NCBI GenBank assembly: GCA_945919795.1
Contig: CAMEJJ010000007.1
Coordinates: 62,001 to 126,000, forward strand
Direction: 5' to 3'
DNA from: an uncultured Lachnospiraceae bacterium
GTDB lineage: Bacteria; Bacillota; Clostridia; Lachnospirales; Lachnospiraceae
DNA length: 64,000 bases
Positions 38,369 to 46,502 of this stretch are shown here, piece after piece; positions within the stretch are counted from its first letter, which is position 1, and each line of letters begins with the position of its first letter. A program made the position numbers and the translations under genes. The notes below the pieces were generated by a model, which did not search any database, was not told where the DNA came from, and worked only from the letters and a program-made list of their open reading frames with translations.

Positions 38369-39034
38369 TTAAGAAATATTCCAGACAACTGTTACAGTAT
38401 CAGTCATGTCAATATCATCCGGCTCAATGTCCATAAGATAGGAATCCGGTTCGCATGCATCTGCCTTGCAGCATCGCAAGGATAAATCCTCCAAAGGTCC
38501 TGAAATTAATTCCACCTCTCCCCAAGAATAATCAACATTTGCAATATCACCCAACTTCACACCTGCTGCCGTTGCAAGTATATTGGCTTTTTTCATGGAA
38601 TCCTTTACCGCCTCTCCAAGAAGCTCATTTTTTGCATCTTCCGGATTTGCAACCGTATACTCAATAGAAAATTCCGGTGATACCGGACAGTGCGCCAGTG
38701 CATATAGTACCTTACCTAACCTCTGATTATTTGCCGGGAATTCCAATTTCATGCGGTGCGTATACTTATATCCCTCAAACCGGCTCTTCCAGCAATTGTC
38801 ATCGTCCTGATAACGCTCATATTCTGTATTGATGTTAAAATACATTGTTTTGAGCTCCTTCCTGTCATATCCGAGTTTTTCCAGCACGTCCTTAAGCAAC
38901 TCCGTGCTGTCTGCGGACTGTTTTAATGCATTTTCATATTCTCTATTCATGTCTTCGAGACTAATCCGAAGCCTTATGGTATCCGGTTTTACGGATATCT
39001 TTCCTTTTCCTGTTACTCTGATTGTTCTTTCCAT
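38369..39034 (-). CDS. SIMPL domain (DUF541) protein
   Basis: About 221 residues, SIMPL/DUF541 family with the typical N-terminal RTIRVTGKGKISVKPDTIRL. The family includes periplasmic and immune-signalling relatives, biochemical role unclear. No signal peptide here, so it may be cytosolic, which is less usual. The ATG at 39034 has GGAGG 9 nt upstream; the ATG at 39043 touches that site. Its last codons are copied at 36078-36106. Confidence 0.85.
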   Translation of the reverse strand: MERTIRVTGKGKISVKPDTIRLRISLEDMNREYENALKQSADSTELLKDVLEKLGYDRKELKTMYFNINTEYERYQDDDNCWKSRFEGYKYTHRMKLEFPANNQRLGKVLYALAHCPVSPEFSIEYTVANPEDAKNELLGEAVKDSMKKANILATAAGVKLGDIANVDYSWGEVELISGPLEDLSLRCCKADACEPDSYLMDIEPDDIDMTDTVTVVWNIS

Positions 39035-39291
39035 ATTGCTCATCCTCCATATTCTTACTGTCCCCGGAAATGCTCCGGAACTGTATTTCTCTTGATTACA
39101 AATAAAGTATAGCTAGCCGAACGCATAAAATGGTCGCTTGTTTGGCGACAAATTTGTAATCTTCGAATTTTAAAAAAATTATTGACAGGCATTAGTTTAA
39201 AGCCTATAATCAAAATCCAAGCACATATACTTTTCATGCATAAATATTCTTTTATGCATAAATTACCTGCAGATTTTTTTCTATGATTGAG

Positions 39292-39424
39292 TATAATAAA
39301 AATAGAAAATAACACAGGCTCACTTGCTGAGGGAATCATATCGGCTGATCCGGGCACTCCCCTGTTTAAAAAATAATCGTGAACGATTGCCGATAACATA
39401 GCTCTTGGGAATTCCAAGAGCTAT
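39292..39424 (+). promoter_or_regulatory. structured leader ahead of the PBECR4-like gene
   Basis: A TATAAT box (39292-39297, no clear -35) is followed by about 100 nt that can fold: ACAGG near 39317 pairs with CCTGT near 39361, enclosing a CTCA/TGAG hairpin and GGGA/TCCC pairing; then AATCGT-GA-ACGATT (39373-39386) forms a small stem before the terminator. It looks like a small RNA or attenuator. Not a match to any riboswitch class I can name. The rest of 39044-39291 is AT-rich with no gene seen. Confidence 0.45.
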
Positions 39425-39431
39425 TGTTTTT
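39398..39431 (+). terminator. intrinsic terminator inside the leader
   Basis: 11-bp perfect stem (39398-39408 with 39414-39424) and TGTTTTTAT. It ends 25 nt before the start codon of the downstream gene, so expression of that gene needs read-through or antitermination. Confidence 0.8.
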
Positions 39432-39455
39432 ATACAAAGGAGAATCATTGCATCG

Positions 39456-40214
39456 ATGAACATTGCAGACATTCAAAATTGTGCAGATTTCTTCCAAAAA
39501 AACTATTTGAAAACCTTCTATCTTGTAATTACATATAATGGAAAAAGCTTTATTCTTATTGGTGAAAAGGCAAACTTTCCTCATCTTATGGGAATTCAAA
39601 ATAGTACCTACAAATCAAATGGTTACAACAAACCCCAATTTCTCTTCAATGACATAATCGGTATAAATCCTATTAGCACATCTATTATTCCAAATAACAT
39701 AGCCCCAACTTCCAAAATGTACAAAAAAGCATTAAATTTTTCAAAAAGCACTGATATATTTTGGAAAAACCGTGGTCCCATTACAATCAATTACAATCCA
39801 ACCCTAAGTAGCACGAAATTAAATAATGTGGATGTCCTACTAACCGACCTTAATACGGGATATATGCTCGGTTGGATTTCAAATAATAAAATCGCTGTAA
39901 ATGCTAACATCAACATGGAAAAATACTGCATCTGTACATGGATTGATGAAAGCACCGGATCTAGACAAAGCAAAGAAAAATATATGCCCCACCAAGATGT
40001 AGAATTAATTAGATATGTTTTTGCGCTTGATGAAAATTCAAAACTTATCAGAAAAAAGGAATACACATATGACCGCTTACAAAAAAAAGAGATTTTGCAA
40101 TCATGTGAACGTAATAACAGTAATCTATTAGTAGACACAATGAATGCACATCATTTCATTGATCTTGCAATATCCGATGACATCCATTGTAAAATTAATG
40201 ATGTACAGTATTAA
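39456..40214 (+). CDS. PBECR4-like protein (possible RNase-fold toxin)
   Basis: 252 residues. The N-terminus (YLVITYNGKSFILIGEKANF then PHLMGIQ, about 18-45) resembles the PBECR4 domain (phage barnase-EndoU-colicin E5/D-RelE-like nucleases), where '...F.HL.G...' is conserved. The middle (FWKNRGPITINYNPTLSSTK) and end are unrecognised. The resemblance is by eye and tentative. ATG 39456 has AAAGGAGA 12-13 nt upstream, a long spacing; an ATT codon lies closer. One of two plus-strand genes. The layout leader RNA, terminator, gene is like type III toxin-antitoxin loci, but no tandem repeats are seen in the leader. Confidence 0.5.
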   Translation: MNIADIQNCADFFQKNYLKTFYLVITYNGKSFILIGEKANFPHLMGIQNSTYKSNGYNKPQFLFNDIIGINPISTSIIPNNIAPTSKMYKKALNFSKSTDIFWKNRGPITINYNPTLSSTKLNNVDVLLTDLNTGYMLGWISNNKIAVNANINMEKYCICTWIDESTGSRQSKEKYMPHQDVELIRYVFALDENSKLIRKKEYTYDRLQKKEILQSCERNNSNLLVDTMNAHHFIDLAISDDIHCKINDVQY

Positions 40215-40246
40215 AAAACAAAACGTCGACACAATGTATCGACGTT
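40213..40246 (-). terminator. terminator of the macro-domain gene
   Basis: 8-bp stem (40222-40229 with 40239-40246) followed on the minus strand by TTGTTTTTTAATAC. It lies between the two convergent genes and best serves the minus-strand gene. Confidence 0.7.
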
Positions 40247-40282
40247 CTCCTCTCTCACTTAAAAACAATCTGTCTTTGTTTC

Positions 40283-41329
40283 TTACACTCCAAGTATCTC
40301 ATTTGTATACTTAAACAATGTCAAATTCAACTGCATAATATCATACTGCTTATCTATGATGGCTTTCTGCACAATCAAATCCACCTTACTGCTCGGACTA
40401 AAAGCCCAGTCTGCTCTTGCAAGCAAATCCTTTGACTGCTCTAAATCCAGCTTCAAGGCAATGCAAAGTGCCATTACCGTTTTCTTCTTGGGATGATAAT
40501 TTACATCACATTGAATTTTGGAAAAATGCTTACGGTCAAGATTTGCCCGTTTCCAGACATCTTTATTATCCAGATGCGCGGCATCTATCAGCTCAAACAG
40601 CTTATCATGAAAAGAAGCACCCACATTCGCAAGCTGATCTTCTAAAGACATATCTGCTGACAGCATACATAGCTCTTCTAAAGAACATTTAGCAGTCTCT
40701 TCCTCATAGCTTTCTCTCTCTAATAATTTCCTTGTCCGGGAATTGTTATATGTTCCGGCTGACCTTCTGTGTACAGGGTATTCTTTTGTGCGACTCTCCC
40801 TGATATAATTTGCATCTATGTAAGAATCAATCTCCCCGACAATCTGTGCAGAAAGCTGAAACGATTTCTTATCAAACACCACAAGAATAATCTGCATATC
40901 ATTTTCCAAAAGAAAACTGCTGAATACGGATACCGCGATCTGCAGTGCTTTATCCTTCGGAAAATCATAAACTCCGGTTGATATTAACGGAAATGCAATG
41001 CTCTCACACTTTAACTCCGCTGCTTTTTGTAAGGACTTCCTGTAGCAACTCTCCAAAATATCAAATTCGTGATGTTCACCGTCTTCCCATACCGGACCGA
41101 CCGTATGTATGATATACTTTGCATTCAGGTTATAAGCTCCGGTAACAGCAACATCTCCTCTTGCGATTTTTCCAATCCCGGCTCTTTCCAAAAGAAGCTG
41201 TTCCTTCCCGGCTGCTTCATAAATAGCCAAATCTGTGCCACTGGCACAAATCGGATCCGGGTTCGCTGTATTAACAATCGCATCTGCCTTTACTCTGGTT
41301 ATGTCGTTACGGACAATCTTAAAGGGCAT
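40283..41329 (-). CDS. macro-domain protein with C-terminal helical (XRE-like) domain
   Basis: 348 residues. Residues about 1-165 form a macro domain (ADAIVNTANPDPICASGTD for ADP-ribose binding, GDVAVTGAYNLNAKYIIHTV, and FPLISTGVYDFPKDKA), which binds or removes ADP-ribose or its acetyl form. The C-terminal half (about 235-330; DAAHLDNKDVWKRANLDRKH, KTVMALCIALKLDLEQSKDL) reads like an XRE-type helix bundle. This two-part design is seen in gut Firmicutes. Possible link to ADP-ribosylation or defence signalling is inference. A fragment of an ArsC-like gene lies 22 nt upstream of its start. Confidence 0.85.
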   Translation of the reverse strand: MPFKIVRNDITRVKADAIVNTANPDPICASGTDLAIYEAAGKEQLLLERAGIGKIARGDVAVTGAYNLNAKYIIHTVGPVWEDGEHHEFDILESCYRKSLQKAAELKCESIAFPLISTGVYDFPKDKALQIAVSVFSSFLLENDMQIILVVFDKKSFQLSAQIVGEIDSYIDANYIRESRTKEYPVHRRSAGTYNNSRTRKLLERESYEEETAKCSLEELCMLSADMSLEDQLANVGASFHDKLFELIDAAHLDNKDVWKRANLDRKHFSKIQCDVNYHPKKKTVMALCIALKLDLEQSKDLLARADWAFSPSSKVDLIVQKAIIDKQYDIMQLNLTLFKYTNEILGV

Positions 41330-41350
41330 CGTGGCACCTCCCTCTATCTA

Positions 41351-41401
41351 TCAATTCCAACTCTTCCAAATCTCCGGTGCATATCCAACGCTGGCCTGAT
41401 T
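41351..41401 (-). pseudogene. 3' fragment of an ArsC/Spx-family gene
   Basis: Encodes NQASVGYAPEIWKSWN then TGA, the same end as the intact gene at 43032-43373 (…NQASVGYAPEIWKSWT). Nucleotide identity is clear over about 42 bp (41361-41395 with 43042-43076 without mismatch). Only the tail is left, so this is a duplication remnant. Confidence 0.8.
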
Positions 41402-41423
41402 TGATACCCCGCCATCAATTAGA

Positions 41424-41885
41424 CTATAACTTACTGTCCTCTCCCATTTTCAGAACTTCTTCTACGGACAGATTCAATTGACGCGCTATAGCCTCTGCCA
41501 TTTCTTTTCTTCCATCCTGCAGTCCTGATTCGCGGCCAATACGTATGCCCTCCTCACGTCCAGATTCGCGGCCAGCCTGTAGTCCGGCCTCCCAGCCTTC
41601 TTCACGCAATGTTCTGGCATATTTCTTTTCATCAAAATCTTCCAGCAATGATCCCAATATCTGACTTCTGTGTTTTCTCAAAATATCCTCCAAAATTCCA
41701 TGGGCAATACAGTAATCGATTGCCGCATTCATTGCTTCTTCACGGTCATCATATAGAAGGGCATATTTTCTGGTGATCTCCACGAATTCTGCATACTGGG
41801 ACATCAGTTCGCATCCCTGCATGAGATATTCATTGTGTCCGTAAATCTCCTGCTTTATAAAATTGTTTGTGAATTTCAAAAGCAT
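41424..41885 (-). pseudogene. Rpn family protein, C-terminal part only
   Basis: 153 codons open. From GHNEYLMQGCELMSQYAEF on it matches the C-terminal half of Rpn proteins (helical part, charged repeats EGWEAGLQAGRESGREEGIR). The PD-(D/E)XK catalytic domain is absent; in its place are codons read out of the 190-bp repeat (MLLKFTNNFIKQEI), and no ribosome site precedes the ATG. So it is probably not functional, though it might still be translated. Confidence 0.75.
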
Positions 41886-42032
41886 AAGATTCTAAGAATT
41901 GATGTTAGAAAAACAGATCAGAATATATATCCGAAACACGCACGAAATATCGTCAATACTCTGTCAGATAAATAGAAATATGCCTTTTCAAAAATCATAG
42001 CATCAAAGCCCAGACTTTGCAATAGCATATTT
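41843..42032. repeat. 190-bp repeat, copy B
   Basis: Partner of 38142-38331. Its low-coordinate end runs into the truncated Rpn frame, so the recombination that removed the catalytic domain probably happened at this repeat's edge. Confidence 0.85.
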
Positions 42033-42135
42033 TAAAAAATATATAATAAATCATGGCATGATATGAAACTTGAAGCATTCAAAGAATTTATTACCAAAAG
42101 TTAAAAGAGTAATTCTATTCAAAGTTTGCATGCCA

Positions 42136-43002
42136 CTATTTATAGTACTTCCTTGGAAACTTTTCCTTTCCAAGAAGCCAAAGATATCGATCCATCTGTT
42201 TTAATGTATATTTTTCCAAATGATAATATCGTTGGAAATCGCGAAGAACGCGATTAAATTCCTCATATGATTTTAATTCTGTATCACGAAAGACACTAAA
42301 ATGATCAACATTTCGAAAATATAGTAAAACTTTTTCAACATAGCTATCATAAATTGCATATTTATCCGGTTGATGATGACTGCAATATTTTGTAGCGAAA
42401 GAATAAAAATTTTTCTTTGTTCCGTTCTCCATCATAACAGTTGAAATGTCATTAACAATTGTCAAATCTCCCTCTTGAAGTCGGTCGTCAATATTTAAAT
42501 CCAAAATGTGTTTTGCAACCGGATACACTGAAAAAATTTGCGTGCTGTAAAAGTCATTCAAAGTAGCAACTTTAACAAGAATATCCTCAATTTGCTGATT
42601 CTGCGGATATGTATAAAAAAATAATTTATCTAACGCGATCTCCTGCAAACGATAGTTTTCAAGCGCTTCCCATTTCTTAAGATATGTTTCTACTTCCTCT
42701 GCACACGGTTTATTTATATTCTCAGACTTATGCTTTCTCCCGGTACGCATAGGTCCTCTCGAATAATCTGTTACCGGTCCAATTATTTCTCCATCTTTCG
42801 GAACATGTACCGTATAGGGTCTGGTATCTATCCTAACAAGTTTCTTCTCATACACAAGTTCATTGATAACTGTATTTATGTATGGTTGTTCCTTGCCCGG
42901 ATATAATGCTTTAATTATTTCCATTGCTGTAATCTTTTCATTTCTTTTTAGACAGTACTCATATACTTTTTCTTTTCTTCCCAAAATATAATTCACTCCC
43001 AT
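42136..43002 (-). CDS. hypothetical protein with N-terminal winged-helix-like segment
   Basis: About 288 residues, no membrane helices. The N-terminus (YCLKRNEKITAMEIIKALYP followed by YINTVINELVYEKKLVRID) has the form of a winged helix. The C-terminal part holds FATKYCSHHQPDKYAIYDSY followed by VEKVLLYF and ends LWLLGKEKFPRKYYK, a pattern shared by uncharacterised proteins with a helix-hairpin-helix/DNA-glycosylase-like look; I cannot assign a function. The start is unclear (ATG 43002, GTG, or TTG codons near GGGAG). Sits in the accessory area near defence genes. Confidence 0.55.
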   Translation of the reverse strand: MGVNYILGRKEKVYEYCLKRNEKITAMEIIKALYPGKEQPYINTVINELVYEKKLVRIDTRPYTVHVPKDGEIIGPVTDYSRGPMRTGRKHKSENINKPCAEEVETYLKKWEALENYRLQEIALDKLFFYTYPQNQQIEDILVKVATLNDFYSTQIFSVYPVAKHILDLNIDDRLQEGDLTIVNDISTVMMENGTKKNFYSFATKYCSHHQPDKYAIYDSYVEKVLLYFRNVDHFSVFRDTELKSYEEFNRVLRDFQRYYHLEKYTLKQMDRYLWLLGKEKFPRKYYK

Positions 43003-43031
43003 CAAATCATAAAAATTACTCTATCGCCTTA

Positions 43032-43373
43032 CTATGTCCAGCTCTTCCAAATCTCCGGTGCATATCCAACGCTGGCTTGATTTCCATTTCTCACAATGGG
43101 AGTCTTTAGCACCTGTTGATTTGCTAAAAGTTTCTCTTCCCGTTCATCCTCTGAGATATACTTTACCAATGCCAGGGCATCCTTATCTTTGCAATTTTCA
43201 TTAATCATTGCATTGATACCGCCTACTTTCTGGCAAACGCTGCGGAATTCACCTTTGCTCATTTCCTTTTCGCTTAAATCAATAAACTGAAACTTGATGC
43301 CCCGCTCCTTGAAATAACGCTGGGCTTTCTTTGTATCGTTGCACTTTTTTGTGCCGAAAATTTGTATGTTCAT
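43032..43373 (-). CDS. ArsC/Spx family thioredoxin-fold protein
   Basis: 113 residues, ArsC/YffB/Spx fold. The N-terminus IQIFGTKKCNDTKKAQRYFK carries the active Cys (C-N-D-T-K-K), and the cis-Pro region LKTPIVRNGNQASVGY is intact. Only one active Cys, so YffB-like rather than CxxC. Such proteins act in thiol reactions or RNA polymerase binding; which applies is unknown. GGGAG precedes the ATG. A copy of its 3' end lies at 41351. Confidence 0.82.
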   Translation of the reverse strand: MNIQIFGTKKCNDTKKAQRYFKERGIKFQFIDLSEKEMSKGEFRSVCQKVGGINAMINENCKDKDALALVKYISEDEREEKLLANQQVLKTPIVRNGNQASVGYAPEIWKSWT

Positions 43374-43395
43374 TATGTTCTCCCATCAATACTGC

Positions 43396-43596
43396 TTAGA
43401 AGTCATCCGAATCAAAGTCGTCGGAATCAAAATCATCGGAATCGAAGTCATCGTCGTCTTCCTCTTCGTCATCAAAATCGCCGGCATCACCAAACAATGC
43501 CTCATGTTCTTCTTTACTGCCACAGAGCAATTCCATACCCATATATTGTTCCATTGCATCCACTTTTCCGTCGTGGTTGAAATCCATCCAGTCCAT
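43396..43596 (-). CDS. small EF-hand-like acidic protein with DSDDF repeats
   Basis: 66 residues. The start MDWMDFNHDGKVDAMEQY fits an EF-hand or dockerin calcium loop (D-x-N-x-D-G-x-V-D-x-x-E). The rest is acidic, ending in three DSDDF repeats encoded by a 15-bp unit. AAGGGGAG 8 nt upstream supports translation. Lies between the ArsC-like gene and the HNH gene. Function unknown; calcium binding is an inference. Confidence 0.7.
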   Translation of the reverse strand: MDWMDFNHDGKVDAMEQYMGMELLCGSKEEHEALFGDAGDFDDEEEDDDDFDSDDFDSDDFDSDDF

Positions 43597-43636
43597 TTGG
43601 TTTTCTCCCCTTTTTACCTTTAATCTGGCTATTGTT

Positions 43637-44827
43637 TCAATCTACAAACCTTTTATCCCATACATCATAGCCTTGACGCCTTGCCGAGTCATAGACCGGA
43701 CGCATATTCTTTTCTAGGATTCCAAAGAACTCGATATCTGAATTTCCCTTGCGATACAACTCTCGATTGGCCCATATAGAATGCAGGTTGTCACGATAAC
43801 ACTCTTCAAAAAGCTTTCTAATTCCTTCTTTTTGGTGTACCATTTCGTACATGATATACTGATTCTTTGCAAAACGGAGAAAGAAATCATCCCAATTCGG
43901 CAAACGATTATTCTTTGCCGAATTCAACGAAGAATCCATTGGCATTAGATTCCACAATTCATCATTCATCACAAATGACCACGGAATAAAATGATCAACA
44001 TCATATTTCTTTTTATCAATTTCATCATCTGTAAAAACATCATTGATATTATGCAAATCCAATATACCATCCCATAATTTGCGTACATGTGCTAGTTTAC
44101 GCATCTTTTCATCTAATGGCGCCAACTTATAAATCAGACCCGGAACCTCCGGATTATTATTTTGTAACCATTTTACTTTTTCACACTGAATCCAACCTAA
44201 GATATTTACTGTATTATCTTTTATCATTCGTACCCAGGCATCACTAAAAGTAAGTTTCCTGCATAAACCTGTTTCTGAACTAAACGTGTATGGCAGCAAT
44301 ATATCACTTTCACTTAATTTATTATAATAGGCCATCATCCTGCCGGCACTACTGTCTAAACTGACATGCTCACCTGTTTTATTGGCAAACCCGGACAAGG
44401 CTTTGTACGGCACATTCTTTGTTAACGCCTGCTTTTCCATATGAAGCTCTCTATCAAATTTTGCAATTGCATTCTTGATCTCTATCTTAGAGGCATTCGC
44501 CGGCAAATCACTTAATTCACTTAATTTCGAAACCGCTCTTTCCAAATTATCTTTAATCGTTCCATCGCCCCAAATACCACTTAAATGAATATGAAATTCC
44601 AACACTGAATACCAGGCATTGGCAATCATTTCATTTATGATTTCATCATAAGTCGCCACAAGTCGATTTTCTGATATCAACTGCACGATTGCTTCTAACC
44701 AGTAAAATTTATAGCAATAGGACGGATCCTTCATCATGCGAGAAAAACCTTCAATATCCAGTTCATTATAATACTTTGTTTCAATAGAAAAGTTTAATCC
44801 CGCTTTCTCAGCATGATATTCAGCCAT
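43637..44827 (-). CDS. HNH endonuclease-domain protein
   Basis: About 396 residues from the ATG at 44827 (GGGGG site 9 nt upstream). The C-terminal third has an HNH motif: YDVDHFIPWSFVMNDELWNL (Asp-His pair about 278-279, Asn about 293) and NSAKNNRLPNW (Asn and Lys), as in HNH nucleases of PF13395 type. The N-terminal 240 residues are unrecognised and may recognise DNA or RNA. It overlaps the end of the methyltransferase gene by 34 nt, so the two are translated together. In related genomes similar pairs are read as defence or DNA-modification units; here the exact role is open. Confidence 0.75.
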   Translation of the reverse strand: MAEYHAEKAGLNFSIETKYYNELDIEGFSRMMKDPSYCYKFYWLEAIVQLISENRLVATYDEIINEMIANAWYSVLEFHIHLSGIWGDGTIKDNLERAVSKLSELSDLPANASKIEIKNAIAKFDRELHMEKQALTKNVPYKALSGFANKTGEHVSLDSSAGRMMAYYNKLSESDILLPYTFSSETGLCRKLTFSDAWVRMIKDNTVNILGWIQCEKVKWLQNNNPEVPGLIYKLAPLDEKMRKLAHVRKLWDGILDLHNINDVFTDDEIDKKKYDVDHFIPWSFVMNDELWNLMPMDSSLNSAKNNRLPNWDDFFLRFAKNQYIMYEMVHQKEGIRKLFEECYRDNLHSIWANRELYRKGNSDIEFFGILEKNMRPVYDSARRQGYDVWDKRFVD

Positions 44828-45402
44828 TGTTCTTTCCCCCGTTCTATACGTACATCTGATGAAATCCATAGTTTCTCAATCGTTAATTCAGGAATAGCCT
44901 TTATGATTTCTTCAAAGTTTTCTTCTGTCAGATATGTAAAATACCTTCCGTTTTTTACACCTTCAAAATCCCCATATTTGAAAGAAGTATATATCACTCC
45001 ACCATTCTTTGTAGCAGTTGTCATCTTTTTTATGATATCCGGCAGTTTTTTCTTCTCTACATGCAATATCGACGCGCACGCCCAAATACCATCATATTCC
45101 TCAACAGAATCCAGCTCCTCAAACAGCATTTTCTTTACAGATATACCTGTATATTCGCTGGCTATTTTACATAGTTCTTTGGAACCATCTATTGCATCAA
45201 CATCGTAACCTTTATTTCGGAAATAATATGTATCGCGACCGGAACCGCAACCAAAATCCAGAATTTTACCACCCAAGGGAATTTGCTCCAAAAAGATATC
45301 CTGAATCTCCTGAAATGCAACGCTAACAGTATCTGATGCAAATTCTTTTGCTATTAAATTGTAATAATTTAGTGTTTCGTTAGTAGTATTTTTATCAGAC
45401 AA
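44794..45402 (-). CDS. class I SAM-dependent methyltransferase
   Basis: 202 residues, Rossmann fold. Motif I GKILDFGCGSGRDTYYFRNK (about 45-64), motif II acidic VDAIDGS, then GIWACASILHVEKKKLPDII, resembling TehB/small-molecule methyltransferases rather than DNA methylases (no NPPY or IPC motif). Starts with TTG at 45402: AGGAGG lies 9 nt upstream and no ATG is near. Paired by overlap with the HNH gene. The target could be a small molecule, protein or RNA. Confidence 0.78.
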   Translation of the reverse strand: MSDKNTTNETLNYYNLIAKEFASDTVSVAFQEIQDIFLEQIPLGGKILDFGCGSGRDTYYFRNKGYDVDAIDGSKELCKIASEYTGISVKKMLFEELDSVEEYDGIWACASILHVEKKKLPDIIKKMTTATKNGGVIYTSFKYGDFEGVKNGRYFTYLTEENFEEIIKAIPELTIEKLWISSDVRIERGKEQWLNIMLRKRD

Positions 45403-45497
45403 TTGAGGTTACCTCCTGGGATTACATATTATTATGTTCTCAAAATGGGAAAACTTTGAATTAATGTGTGGTTGGCGAGGAATGCGTTCCCCCCCAA

Positions 45498-46415
45498 TTA
45501 CTCATTCTTTTTAACTCTTTTTTTCATATCGAAATAATGATCCAAAATAAATCTACAATTCACTTTCGATGTCATCTTATTACCTCCAGATATATAGCCT
45601 GACAAATAACCTGTCTTCAACAAATAGTCTGCATCATTCGTTGGCATTTCAAACGCTACTTCTGTCTTGTTTTCCTTATCTATTTCCTTTTTTATACCTT
45701 TTATGTAATTCTCATACTTTGCTTCTAATATTGTAAAATTACTTTCTGTTAATAACGATTTATCAAACACATATTTTTTGAACATTCCTTTATTTCTGTA
45801 TATATCGTCTATGCTTTTGATTACCATTTCCATATCATGAGTAAATCTATTTTCTTCTATATGGAAGTGCATTATCCCTCTATCTACTGTTCTTTTGTTT
45901 ATAACAATTTCATTAATATCGTTTAAAAGATCTTGTTTGGCAGCATCATTAATAGATTGCGTAAGTAAAAAGTATTTCTCTTGCGTTAACTGTATAAAAT
46001 CCCCATAATAATCAACGCATCTCTTCAAAAACAGTCTGTGCCTTCTTGGATCAAACAAAAACCATATATCCGACCAACTATCATTCAATAAATGAAAAAA
46101 ATTTACATATTCATCAAACCATTCAGAAGAGTTATTTTCTTTAAATTTACGACAATGATTAAATAAAGCTCTTCTAGCAAAAATGAACCTTTCTAGGCTC
46201 TTTTTTCTACATTCTTTATAACTCACAAATCCAATAATCAAAGATATAATAGAACTTCCCCATATACCCAAAATCATATTAGAAACATAAGTATTCCATT
46301 GGTATGAAACAGGACTTTTCTCCACCGCCCATCCAAAAATACAATATGCATAAATTATAGCTGACAATATAGACATCATTAGAGTAACATATATTGTATT
46401 TCTTTGAATTCTCAT
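45498..46415 (-). CDS. two-helix membrane protein beside the SEFIR gene
   Basis: About 305 residues. Two membrane helices at the N-terminus (VTLMMSILSAIIYAYCIFGW and MILGIWGSSIISLIIGFVSY), then a cytosolic, mainly helical region of about 220 residues ending in a basic tail. No known domain. Strongly AT-rich. It starts 87 nt after the SEFIR gene stop (an upstream ATG at 46433 would shorten the gap), with GGTGG before the ATG, and both are on the same strand. Layout is that of membrane effectors in defence operons: a sensor or signalling domain protein plus a small membrane protein. That is inference only. Confidence 0.6.
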   Translation of the reverse strand: MRIQRNTIYVTLMMSILSAIIYAYCIFGWAVEKSPVSYQWNTYVSNMILGIWGSSIISLIIGFVSYKECRKKSLERFIFARRALFNHCRKFKENNSSEWFDEYVNFFHLLNDSWSDIWFLFDPRRHRLFLKRCVDYYGDFIQLTQEKYFLLTQSINDAAKQDLLNDINEIVINKRTVDRGIMHFHIEENRFTHDMEMVIKSIDDIYRNKGMFKKYVFDKSLLTESNFTILEAKYENYIKGIKKEIDKENKTEVAFEMPTNDADYLLKTGYLSGYISGGNKMTSKVNCRFILDHYFDMKKRVKKNE

Positions 46416-46502
46416 ATTTCCACCACCTAACATAAAATATCTACATGATGTTAGCATCTAAACTGCATGTGCAAATGTATTCCTTATATCTCGATCATCC
46501 TT

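Noticed and set aside
39302..39370. TPP-riboswitch-like words (GCTGAGGG, CTGATCCGGG) in the leader
   Set aside because: The order looks similar at first, but the required CCGGNNAATNCCGG hairpin and GCGTAGGGA end are missing, and the downstream gene has no link to thiamine.
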